Origin: Streptomyces cellostaticus
GTDB lineage: Bacteria; Actinomycetota; Actinomycetes; Streptomycetales; Streptomycetaceae
NCBI RefSeq assembly: GCF_001513965.1
Contig: NZ_KQ948048.1
Span: 1 to 64,000 of the forward strand
Direction: 5' to 3'
DNA: 64,000 bases
The notes beneath the pieces are model-generated. The model was not told the origin of the DNA. It made no database searches and saw only the letters and a list, made by a program, of their open reading frames with translations. The translations under genes and the position numbers were made by a program. Shown here one piece after another: positions 17,911 through 26,443 of the stretch (its first letter is position 1; each line of letters starts with the position of its first letter).

Positions 17911-18839
17911 CAGACCAGATCCTCCGTCCCGGACCGGCGGATGTAGACCGTGACCATGAACAGGATCGCGGCCATGAGGATGAAGGAAAGGGCGGCCGCC
18001 GTCGGATAGTCCAGGATGCGCAGGAACTGCGTCTGGATGACGTTGCCGATCATGCGGGTGTCGGTCGAGCCGAGGAGTTCGGCGTTGACGTAGTCACCGG
18101 CCGCCGGGATGAAGGTCAGCAGCGTGCCGGAGACCACGCCCGGCATCGACAGCGGGAAGGTCACCTTGCGGAAGGTGGTCCACGGCTTGGCGTACAGGTC
18201 GCCGGCCGCCTCGTGCAGCCGCCCGTCGATCCGCTCCAGCGAGGTGTAGAGCGGAAGGATCATGAACGGCAGGAAGTTGTACGTCAGTCCGCACACCACC
18301 GCGAGCGGGGTGGCGAGGACGCGGTCGCCGGCCGTCCAGCCGAGGAAGCTGGTGAGGTCCAGGATGTGCAGCGAGTTCAGGGTGTGCACGATCGGGCCGT
18401 TGTCGGCGAGGATCGTCTTCCAGGCCAGGGTGCGGATCAGGAAGCTGGTGAAGAACGGCGCGATCACCAGGATCATGATCAGGTTCTTCCAGCGGCCCGC
18501 GCGGAAAGCGATCGTGTAGGCCAGCGGGTAGCCGAGCAGCAGGCACAGGATCGTCGCGGCGGCCGCGTAGAAGACCGAGCGCAGGAACTGCGGCCAGTAC
18601 TCGGACAGCGCTTGCCAGTACGTGACGAAGTGCCAGGTGACCTTGTAGCCCTGCTCCAGGGACCCCGTCTGCACGGAGGTGGAGGCCTGGTAGATCATCG
18701 GCAGCGCAAAGAAGACGACCAGCCACAGGAGGCCGGGCAGCAGCAGCCAGTACGGCGTGAACCGGCCTCGCTTGCGCGGGGACTTCTTGGCGGGTTCCGC
18801 GGGGGCGAGAGGCGGGGGCGCCTCAGTGAGTGTCGACAT
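17910..18839 (-). CDS. potB: Polyamine ABC transporter permease PotB
   Basis: The 309-residue partner permease has a Pro/Lys-rich cytoplasmic N-terminus, six spans, and the EAA loop HEAAGDLYAKPWTTFRKVTFP. It begins 2 bases past the potA stop and overlaps potC, so the three are co-translated. It imports polyamines together with PotA, PotC and PotD. Confidence 0.9.
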   Translation of the reverse strand: MSTLTEAPPPLAPAEPAKKSPRKRGRFTPYWLLLPGLLWLVVFFALPMIYQASTSVQTGSLEQGYKVTWHFVTYWQALSEYWPQFLRSVFYAAAATILCLLLGYPLAYTIAFRAGRWKNLIMILVIAPFFTSFLIRTLAWKTILADNGPIVHTLNSLHILDLTSFLGWTAGDRVLATPLAVVCGLTYNFLPFMILPLYTSLERIDGRLHEAAGDLYAKPWTTFRKVTFPLSMPGVVSGTLLTFIPAAGDYVNAELLGSTDTRMIGNVIQTQFLRILDYPTAAALSFILMAAILFMVTVYIRRSGTEDLV

Positions 18840-18841
18840 GT

Positions 18842-19999
<1,158 letters not shown>

Positions 20000-20004
20000 C
20001 GTCG

Positions 20005-21252
20005 TCACGCCCCTGTGAGCTTCGAGAACTTCTGCTGGTAGGCCGTCTCTTCCTTCTGCGTCAGGGCGCGGAAGGCATGGGACCTGGCCTGCATGGCCTT
20101 GTCGGGAATGATCAGCGGATTGCTCGCCGCCGACTTGTCTATCTTGGCGAGATAGGACCCCACTCCCGCGACGGGGCTCACGTAGTTGATGTATGCGGCG
20201 AGTTCGGCTGCGGGCTCGGGCTCGTAGAAGTAGTCGATGAGCCGCTCGGCGTTCGTCTTGTGACGCGCCTTGTTGGGGATCAGCATGTTGTCGGTCGACG
20301 TCATGTAGCCGCTGTCCGGGATGACGTAGCCGACGTCCGGGCTGTCCGCCTGGAGCTGGACGATGTCGCCGCCCCAGGCGATGCACGCGGCGAAGTCGCC
20401 CTTGGAGAGGTCGGACGTGTAGTCGTTGCCGGTGAAGCGGCGGATCTGGCCCTTGTCGACGGCCTTCTGGAGGCGGGCGATCACCGCGTCGAAGTCGTCG
20501 TCGGTGAACTTCGCCGGGTCCTTGCCCATGTCGAGCATGGTCATGCCGATGCTGTCGCGCATCTCGGTCAGGAAGCCGACGCGGCCCTTGAGCTTGGGGT
20601 TGTCCAGCAGGTCGGAGACCGACTTCACCTCGACGCCGTCGAGTGCCTTCTTGTTGTAGGCGATGACGGTCGAGATGCCCTGCCAGGGGTACGAGTAGGC
20701 GCGGCCCGGGTCCCAGTCGGGGGCACGGAACTGGTCCGACAGGTTGGCGAAGGCGTGCGGCAGGTTGGAAGGGTCCAGTTTCTGGACGTACCCCAGCCGG
20801 ATCATCCGGGCTGCCAGCCAGTCGGTGAGCACGATGAGGTCGCGGCCGGTGTCCTGGCCGGCGGCGAGCTGCGGCTGGATCTTGCCGAAGAACTCGTCGT
20901 TGTCGTTGATGTCCTCGGTGTACTTGACCTGGATACCGGTCCGCCTGGCGAACGTGTCGAGCGTGGGATGGCGCTTGCCCTTGTCGTCCACGTCGATGTA
21001 CTCGGGCCAGTTGGAGAAGTTGACGACCTTCTCCTTGGCCGAGTGGTCGTCGGCGGACACGCCGCCCTGCGTCTTGGTCGCCGCGGGGATGCCGCAGGCG
21101 CTCAGCGCCCCGAGTCCGCCGACCGTGAGCGCGCCGCCGGCGGAGGCGCGCAGCAGCGACCGGCGGGGCATGGCTGCCCGGCCGTTACGCAGACTGCGCC
21201 GCATGGCGGCCGCTTCGGCCGGGGTCAGGCGGTCGGGCTCGTACTGCTCCAT
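20005..21252 (-). CDS. potD: Polyamine-binding lipoprotein PotD
   Basis: The 415-residue extracytoplasmic receptor delivers spermidine or putrescine to PotBC. The N-terminus carries a twin-arginine pattern (PRRSLLRAS) and a lipobox (LSACG), so it is probably Tat-exported and lipid-anchored. The fold is that of the SBP_bac family: VNFSNWPEYID opens the mature domain and RFTGNDYTSDL and NAERLIDYFYEPE are family-typical. The second gene of the operon, it is followed at 5 bases by potA. A paralogue lies at 51201-52397. Confidence 0.9.
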   Translation of the reverse strand: MEQYEPDRLTPAEAAAMRRSLRNGRAAMPRRSLLRASAGGALTVGGLGALSACGIPAATKTQGGVSADDHSAKEKVVNFSNWPEYIDVDDKGKRHPTLDTFARRTGIQVKYTEDINDNDEFFGKIQPQLAAGQDTGRDLIVLTDWLAARMIRLGYVQKLDPSNLPHAFANLSDQFRAPDWDPGRAYSYPWQGISTVIAYNKKALDGVEVKSVSDLLDNPKLKGRVGFLTEMRDSIGMTMLDMGKDPAKFTDDDFDAVIARLQKAVDKGQIRRFTGNDYTSDLSKGDFAACIAWGGDIVQLQADSPDVGYVIPDSGYMTSTDNMLIPNKARHKTNAERLIDYFYEPEPAAELAAYINYVSPVAGVGSYLAKIDKSAASNPLIIPDKAMQARSHAFRALTQKEETAYQQKFSKLTGA

Positions 21253-21304
21253 GCGCGTGGTGCCCTTTCGGGAGGGATGGGCCTGGTCGGTGGCCCGGTC
21301 TTCT

Positions 21305-22840
21305 CTAGCGGTCCCCGAAGATGGTGCGGTGCCAGTCCTTCCTCGCCACCGCGGTGTTGTCGAACATTACGTGCTTGACCTGCGTGTACTCATCGAATGA
21401 GTACGCCGACATGTCCTTGCCGAAGCCGGACGCCTTATAGCCGCCGTGCGGCATCTCGCTGATGATCGGGATGTGGTCGTTGATCCACACACAGCCCGCC
21501 TTGATCTCGCGGGTGGCGCGATTCGCCCGGTAGACGTTGCTGCTCCACGCGGAGGCCGCGAGGCCGTACGGGGTGTCGTTGGCCAGCCGGATGCCTTCAT
21601 CATCCGTGTCGAACGGCAGTACGACCAATACAGGACCGAAGAGCTCGGACTGGACGATCTCGCTGTCCTGGGCCGCGTCGGCAATCAGGGTCGGCCGGTA
21701 GTAGGCGCCGTCCTCGAGGTCCCCCTGCGGGGCCTCGCCGCCGGTCACCACGCGCGCGTAGGCACGCGCACGGTCCACGAAGCCGGCGACGCGGTCGCGC
21801 TGGACGTGCGAGATAAGCGGGCCGAGGTCGGTGCCGGGAGCGAACGGGTCCCCGAGCCGCACGGTCTCCATCAGGGTGGCCGTCCGCTCCACGAAGGCCT
21901 CGTAGAGCGGCCGCTGCACGTACGCGCGCGTGGCGGCCGTGCAGTCCTGCCCGGTGTTGATGAGCGCGCCCGCGACCGCGCCGTTGACGGCGGCCTCCAG
22001 GTCGGCGTCGTCGAAGACGACGAAGGGGGCCTTGCCGCCCAGCTCCAGGTGGAGGCGCTTGACGGTGGCGGTGGCGATCTCGGCGACCCGCTTGCCGACG
22101 GGGGTGGACCCGGTGAAGGAGGTCATGGCCACGTCGGGATGCCCGACGAGGTGCTCGCCGGCCTCCTTGCCGGTCCCGGTGACGATGTTGATCACGCCGT
22201 CCGGGATGCCCGCGTCCGTGGCGGCCTGGGCGAACAGCAGCGAGGTCAGCGGGGTCAGCTCGGCGGGCTTGAGGACGATGGTGTTGCCCGCGGCGATCGC
22301 CGGGAGGATCTTCCAGGCGGCCATCTGGAGGGGGTAGTTCCAGGGCGCGATCGACCCGACGACACCGATGGGCTCGCGCCGGACGTACGACGTGTGGTCG
22401 CCCGAGTACTCACCGGCGGACTGTCCCTGCAGGTGCCGGGCCGCGCCCGCGAAGAAGGCGGTGTTGTCGATGGTGCCCGGCACGTCGAACTCGCGGGTCA
22501 GCTTCAGCGGCTTGCCGCACTGCAGGGACTCGGCGCGGGCGAAGTCCTCGGCGCGCTCGGCGAGCACGGCGGCGAAGCGGTGCAGGACGTCGGAGCGCTC
22601 GCCCGGGGTGGTGGAGGACCAGCCCCAGAAGGCCTCGCGCGCGGCGGCGACGGCCGCGTCGACGTCGTCGGTGCCGGCCAGCTCGTAGGTGTACACCTCC
22701 TCGCCGGTGGCGGGGTCGACCACGGCGTGGGTACGGCCCGAGGTGCCCTTCGTCAGGCGGCCCGCGATGAACTGCGCGCCGTCTGCAAAGCGCTCCTGCG
22801 CGGGGAATCGTTCCGGGGTGGCGGTGCCCGGGTTGTGCAT
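21305..22840 (-). CDS. Aminoaldehyde (gamma-aminobutyraldehyde) dehydrogenase
   Basis: The 511-residue enzyme has the Glu of LHLELGGKAPF and the Cys of NTGQDCTAA, with the IAPWNYPLQMA and FTGSTPVGKRV cofactor segments. This Gly-Gln-Asp-Cys form is characteristic of the aminobutyraldehyde and betaine-aldehyde group. As first gene of the polyamine uptake operon it should oxidise the aldehyde made by the FAD oxidoreductase at the operon end. The start at 22840 has GGAGGAG at 6 bases; the frame further upstream is the shadow of the divergent NADAR gene. Confidence 0.88.
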   Translation of the reverse strand: MHNPGTATPERFPAQERFADGAQFIAGRLTKGTSGRTHAVVDPATGEEVYTYELAGTDDVDAAVAAAREAFWGWSSTTPGERSDVLHRFAAVLAERAEDFARAESLQCGKPLKLTREFDVPGTIDNTAFFAGAARHLQGQSAGEYSGDHTSYVRREPIGVVGSIAPWNYPLQMAAWKILPAIAAGNTIVLKPAELTPLTSLLFAQAATDAGIPDGVINIVTGTGKEAGEHLVGHPDVAMTSFTGSTPVGKRVAEIATATVKRLHLELGGKAPFVVFDDADLEAAVNGAVAGALINTGQDCTAATRAYVQRPLYEAFVERTATLMETVRLGDPFAPGTDLGPLISHVQRDRVAGFVDRARAYARVVTGGEAPQGDLEDGAYYRPTLIADAAQDSEIVQSELFGPVLVVLPFDTDDEGIRLANDTPYGLAASAWSSNVYRANRATREIKAGCVWINDHIPIISEMPHGGYKASGFGKDMSAYSFDEYTQVKHVMFDNTAVARKDWHRTIFGDR

Positions 22841-22940
22841 GTCGCTCTCCTCCGCCGTTCGCCCCGTCCCGGGGGTGGGTGGCGTAGCTCCAGCTCGATT
22901 TGACTGCCGATCCTGACAGAGCAATAGGACTCCAACAAGT

Positions 22941-22976
22941 GATTCCGTTGTTGCCTTTTGGTTACGCGACGGAATC
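22941..22976. promoter_or_regulatory. Inverted repeat in the polyamine-operon control region
   Basis: GATTCCGT and ACGGAATC form an 8-base inverted repeat with a 20-base spacer in the 178-base divergent region. A second, overlapping pair, CAACAA and TTGTTG, lies at 22933-22952. They are candidate regulator sites for the operon that starts at 22840. Confidence 0.4.
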
Positions 22977-23018
22977 TGTCGACCAGGTGTCGAGTCGGCA
23001 GGGAAAAGGGCGGACGGA

Positions 23019-23606
23019 GTGTCAGTGGTGCGTGCCAGACTCGCGTGCATGGGGAAGATCGACGGGGTGGAAGCCCTGATCAGGGAGGTCCGGGCAGGTG
23101 CCCGGATCAAGTATCTGCACTTCTGGGGGCACCGGCCGCGGCCGGACGGCCGGATCGGCGCGAGCTGTCTGAGCCAGTGGTGGCCGTCACCGTTCGTGGT
23201 GGACGGTGTGGAATACGCGACGGCCGAGCACTGGATGATGGCCGGCAAGGCGCGGCTGTTCGGAGACGCGGAGGCCGAGCGGCGGGTGCTGGCGGCCAGG
23301 CATCCGGCCGAGGCGAAGAAGGCGGGGCGGCTGGTCCGTGACTTCGACGAGGCGATATGGGAGCGGGAGCGCTTCGGGATCGTCGTCGAGGGCAGCGTCC
23401 ACAAGTTCGCGTCGGACGCCGGCCTCCGGGAGTTCCTGCTGGACACCGGTGACCGGGTCCTGGTGGAGGCGAGCCCCGTGGACCGGGTGTGGGGCATCGG
23501 CCTCGCCGCGGACGACGAGGCGGCCGCGGCCCCCGAGCGGTGGCCGGGGCCGAACCTGCTGGGCTTCGCGCTGATGGAGGCACGGGAGCGGCTGCGGCGC
23601 GCATGA
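23019..23606 (+). CDS. NADAR (YbiA-like) family protein
   Basis: The 195-residue protein shows the NADAR core: LSQWWPSPFVVDGVEYATAEHWMM near the start, AKKAGRLVRDFDEAIWERERFGIVVEG in the middle, and WGIGLAADD with NLLGFALMEAR at the end. NADAR domains remove ADP-ribose-type or N-glycosidic groups, with roles proposed in riboflavin-intermediate housekeeping and in reversing guanine ADP-ribosylation. GTG 23019 has AAGGG at a good distance; ATG 23049 is the alternative. It is divergent from the polyamine operon. Confidence 0.82.
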   Translation: MSVVRARLACMGKIDGVEALIREVRAGARIKYLHFWGHRPRPDGRIGASCLSQWWPSPFVVDGVEYATAEHWMMAGKARLFGDAEAERRVLAARHPAEAKKAGRLVRDFDEAIWERERFGIVVEGSVHKFASDAGLREFLLDTGDRVLVEASPVDRVWGIGLAADDEAAAAPERWPGPNLLGFALMEARERLRRA

Positions 23607-23608
23607 CA

Positions 23609-23652
23609 GCGGCCCGCCCGCTCGCGCCAAAGGGGGCGAGCGGGCGGGCCGC
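23609..23652. terminator. Bidirectional terminator hairpin
   Basis: A perfect 17-base-pair GC stem (23609-23625 with 23636-23652) lies between the convergent NADAR and DUF4190-like genes and can serve both. Confidence 0.85.
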
Positions 23653-23663
23653 GCGGGCCGGGG

Positions 23664-24395
23664 TCAGCCCCGGGTCAGCACGGGTGCGGACACCCGGGGG
23701 GCCGAGTTGTAGGACGGGCCGGAGTCCGTGTCGTGGTTCTTGCCGTCCTTGATGGCGAAGGCGATGGCGACGGCAAGGAAGGCGATGATGGCGATGCCGA
23801 GGACGATCCCGATGATGCCCGTGATAAGGCCCGCCTGGGCCTGACCGTGGTTGGTGGCCTCGCCGCGCTCGGCCCGCCTCTTCCCCTTGACGCCGAGGAT
23901 CACGGCTATGACGCCGAGCACGAGGGAGACCACACCGTAGAGGCAGAACAGGCAGCAGGACAGGATGCCGAGCACCATCGCCGCGGTGCCCGTGCCGTTC
24001 TGCGGGGCCATCGGCATACCGGGCCAGCCGTACCCCTGCGGGTAGCCGGGGTAGCCGTACCCGCCCGGCGCCGCCGGGCCCGCCGCGCCGGGGGCGCCGG
24101 GAGCTGGGGGCGCGACCGGCGGAGGCGGCACGGCGGATTCGCTCCAGCCCTGGCCCTGGCCCTGACTCTGGCCCGGGGCTGCGCCGGGCGGGCCGAAGCC
24201 GGGCGCGCCGAAGCCGCTGCCGGGCATGGACATCATGGTGGCCTGGTCGTGCAGGGACGGCGGCCGCACCGGGGGCTGCTGGTCCTGCACAGGAGGCTGC
24301 GGCGCGCCCTTGTCCAGCGACGGCTTGCTCTCGGGCGGCGCCCACGGGTCGAAGCCCGCTCCCTCGCCCGCGCCCGGCTGCGTCCGGTCCGTCAC
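23664..24395 (-). CDS. DUF4190-type membrane protein with Pro/Gly-rich N-terminus
   Basis: The 243-residue product begins with about 130 disordered residues rich in Pro, Gly and Gln (GYPGYPQGYG-type). Two membrane spans follow (LGILSCCLFCLYGVVSLVLGVIAVI region and LITGIIGIVLGIAIIAFLAVAIAF) with a basic KGKRRAERGEA loop between them. This is the layout of DUF4190 proteins, whose function is unknown. GTG 24395 is preferred because GAGGGGG lies 8 bases upstream; the ATG 33 bases earlier lacks a site. Confidence 0.75.
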   Translation of the reverse strand: MTDRTQPGAGEGAGFDPWAPPESKPSLDKGAPQPPVQDQQPPVRPPSLHDQATMMSMPGSGFGAPGFGPPGAAPGQSQGQGQGWSESAVPPPPVAPPAPGAPGAAGPAAPGGYGYPGYPQGYGWPGMPMAPQNGTGTAAMVLGILSCCLFCLYGVVSLVLGVIAVILGVKGKRRAERGEATNHGQAQAGLITGIIGIVLGIAIIAFLAVAIAFAIKDGKNHDTDSGPSYNSAPRVSAPVLTRG

Positions 24396-24624
24396 GTCCC
24401 CATCCCCCTCGGTCGATCGTCCGGTCATGGTAAAGCCTCGCCTCCGCAGCTCCGCGGCCCGCCCCGGGTCCGTCAGCGACGCCCGCAGGCCTGTCCGGGC
24501 AGCCCCGGCGCCACCGCCGCCGCACCGGGCCCGGCCTAGGATGATCCCGCATCACCGATCAGCCGATCACCTGCGCCCGCACCACGGAGCTCGCTCCGCG
24601 GGCGCCGTTCCCGGGGAGGAACCC

Positions 24625-25662
24625 TTGACCGACCGCGATCTGCACACCTTCATCGCCGGACTGCCCAAGGCCGAGCTGCACGTCCACCACGTGGGCTCCG
24701 CCTCCCCGCGCATCGTCTCGGAGCTGGCCGCCCGCCACCCCGACTCCAAGGTCCCCACCGACCCCGAGGCGCTGGTCGACTACTTCACGTTCACGGACTT
24801 CGCGCACTTCATCGACGTGTACCTGTCCGTCGTGGACCTGATCCGCACCCCGGAGGACGTACGGCTGCTGACCTACGAGGTGGCCCGTGACCTGGCCCGG
24901 CAGCAGGTGCGGTACGCCGAGCTGACCATCACCCCGTTCTCCTCGACCCGGCGCGGCATCGACGAGCTGGGCTTCATGGCCGCGATCGAGGACGCGCGCA
25001 AGGCGGCCGAGGCGGAGTTCGGGACCGTACTGCGCTGGTGCTTCGACATCCCCGGCGAGGCCGGTCTGGAGGCCGCGGAGGAGACCACCCGCCTCGCCAC
25101 CGACGACCGGATCCGCCCGGAGGGCCTGGTGTCGTTCGGGCTCGGCGGGCCCGAGATCGGCGTACCCCGGCCGCAGTTCAAGCCGCACTTCGACCGGGCC
25201 ATCGCCGCCGGTCTGCGCTCCGTCCCGCACGCCGGGGAGACCACCGGCCCCGAGACGGTGTGGGACGCACTGACCGAGCTGCGCGCCGAGCGCATCGGGC
25301 ACGGCACCAGCTCCGCGCAGGACCCCAGGCTGCTCGCCCACCTCGCCGAGCACCGCATCCCGCTGGAGGTCTGCCCGACCTCCAACATCGCCACCCGCGC
25401 GGTGCGCACCCTCGACGAGCACCCGATCAAGGAGTTCGCCGCGGCCGGCGTGCTGGTCACGATCAACTCCGACGACCCGCCGATGTTCGGCACCGACCTC
25501 AACACCGAGTACGCGGTGGCCGCCCGCCTCCTCGACCTGGACGAGCGGGGCCTGGCCGACCTCGCCAAGAACGCCGTCGAGGCGTCCTTCCTGGACACGG
25601 CGGGCAAGGCCCGGATCGCGCAGGAGATCGACACGTACACCACCAGCTGGCTCGCCCCCTGA
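24625..25662 (+). CDS. Adenosine-deaminase-fold enzyme, possibly aminodeoxyfutalosine deaminase
   Basis: The 345-residue zinc amidohydrolase has every metal and catalytic motif of the ADA family: HVHHVGS near residue 17, HAGETTG, ERIGHGTS, PTSN and the NSDDP catalytic aspartates. It should deaminate an adenosine-type nucleoside. Streptomyces makes menaquinone through futalosine, and a COG1816 member of this kind deaminates 6-aminodeoxyfutalosine; that is the alternative substrate, recalled from the literature. TTG 24625 is chosen because GGGGAGG lies 5 bases before it and the family normally starts here. A 19-base tandem repeat overlaps the stop codon. Confidence 0.85.
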   Translation: MTDRDLHTFIAGLPKAELHVHHVGSASPRIVSELAARHPDSKVPTDPEALVDYFTFTDFAHFIDVYLSVVDLIRTPEDVRLLTYEVARDLARQQVRYAELTITPFSSTRRGIDELGFMAAIEDARKAAEAEFGTVLRWCFDIPGEAGLEAAEETTRLATDDRIRPEGLVSFGLGGPEIGVPRPQFKPHFDRAIAAGLRSVPHAGETTGPETVWDALTELRAERIGHGTSSAQDPRLLAHLAEHRIPLEVCPTSNIATRAVRTLDEHPIKEFAAAGVLVTINSDDPPMFGTDLNTEYAVAARLLDLDERGLADLAKNAVEASFLDTAGKARIAQEIDTYTTSWLAP

Positions 25663-25697
25663 GCCCTGCGCGATGATCTGAGCCCTGCACAATGATC
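25660..25697. repeat. 19-base tandem duplication across a gene junction
   Basis: Two copies of TGAGCCCTGC-n3-ATGATC sit head to tail at 25660-25678 and 25679-25697, differing at two positions. The first copy contains the stop of the deaminase gene, the second the most upstream ATG of the phosphodiesterase gene. Confidence 0.85.
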
Positions 25698-26411
25698 ACG
25701 GGTGCCATGGCCACAATGGGGGTCATGCAGACCGTGACCGCCGTGGCCCACCGCGGCGACCCCTACCGCTTCCGAGAGAACACCGTCGGCTCACTGCGCT
25801 CCGCGCTCGACCAGGGCGCGGACGCGGTGGAGATCGACGTACGGCTCACCCGCGACGGCGTCCCCGTGCTGCTGCACGACGAGACGCTTCAGCGGCTGTG
25901 GGAACACGACCGGCCCCTGCTCTCGCTGTCGGCCGACGAGGTGCGCGGGCTCACGGCGGGCGGGGTGCCGACGCTGGAAGAGGCCCTGGCCGCGACCGAC
26001 GGCAGCCGGGTGATGGTGGACCTGTGCGGCCGGGTGGACCACCGGAGCGTGCAGAAGATCATGGACGTCGTACGGCAGGCCGGGGCCCGCGACCGCGTCT
26101 ACTACTGCGCGCACGCCGAGGCCATGCTCGCCGTCCGCGCCGCCGATCCGTCCGCCGAGATCGCCCTGACCTGGACCAGCCTGGCTCCGCCGCGCCCCGC
26201 ACTGCTGGCGGCGATCCACCCCCGCTGGCTCAACTACCGCTTCTCCCTGATCGACCACGACCTGGCGACCCGCGTCCACCACGACGGCTACCTCCTGTCC
26301 GTCTGGACCCCGGACACCCGCCGCTCCCTGCGCCGCCTCCTCACCCTGGGCGTCGACTCGATCACCACCAACCGCATCGACGCCCTGCACGCCCTGCGCA
26401 ACGGCGGCTAG
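25692..26411 (+). CDS. Glycerophosphodiester phosphodiesterase
   Basis: The enzyme hydrolyses glycerophosphodiesters from phospholipid turnover to sn-glycerol 3-phosphate and an alcohol. GDPD motifs are AHRGDPYRFRENT near the start and EIDVRLTRDGVPVLLHDETLQR with the metal-binding Glu, Asp and His. SVWTPDTRRSLRRLLTLGVDSITTNRID closes the barrel. It has no signal peptide, so it is cytoplasmic. The start is ambiguous among ATGs at 25692, 25707 and 25725; the last places the AVAHRG motif near the N-terminus as usual. Confidence 0.85.
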   Translation: MITGAMATMGVMQTVTAVAHRGDPYRFRENTVGSLRSALDQGADAVEIDVRLTRDGVPVLLHDETLQRLWEHDRPLLSLSADEVRGLTAGGVPTLEEALAATDGSRVMVDLCGRVDHRSVQKIMDVVRQAGARDRVYYCAHAEAMLAVRAADPSAEIALTWTSLAPPRPALLAAIHPRWLNYRFSLIDHDLATRVHHDGYLLSVWTPDTRRSLRRLLTLGVDSITTNRIDALHALRNGG

Positions 26412-26443
26412 CCGCCCCAGGTGGTCATGGCCGCGCAGGAGCG

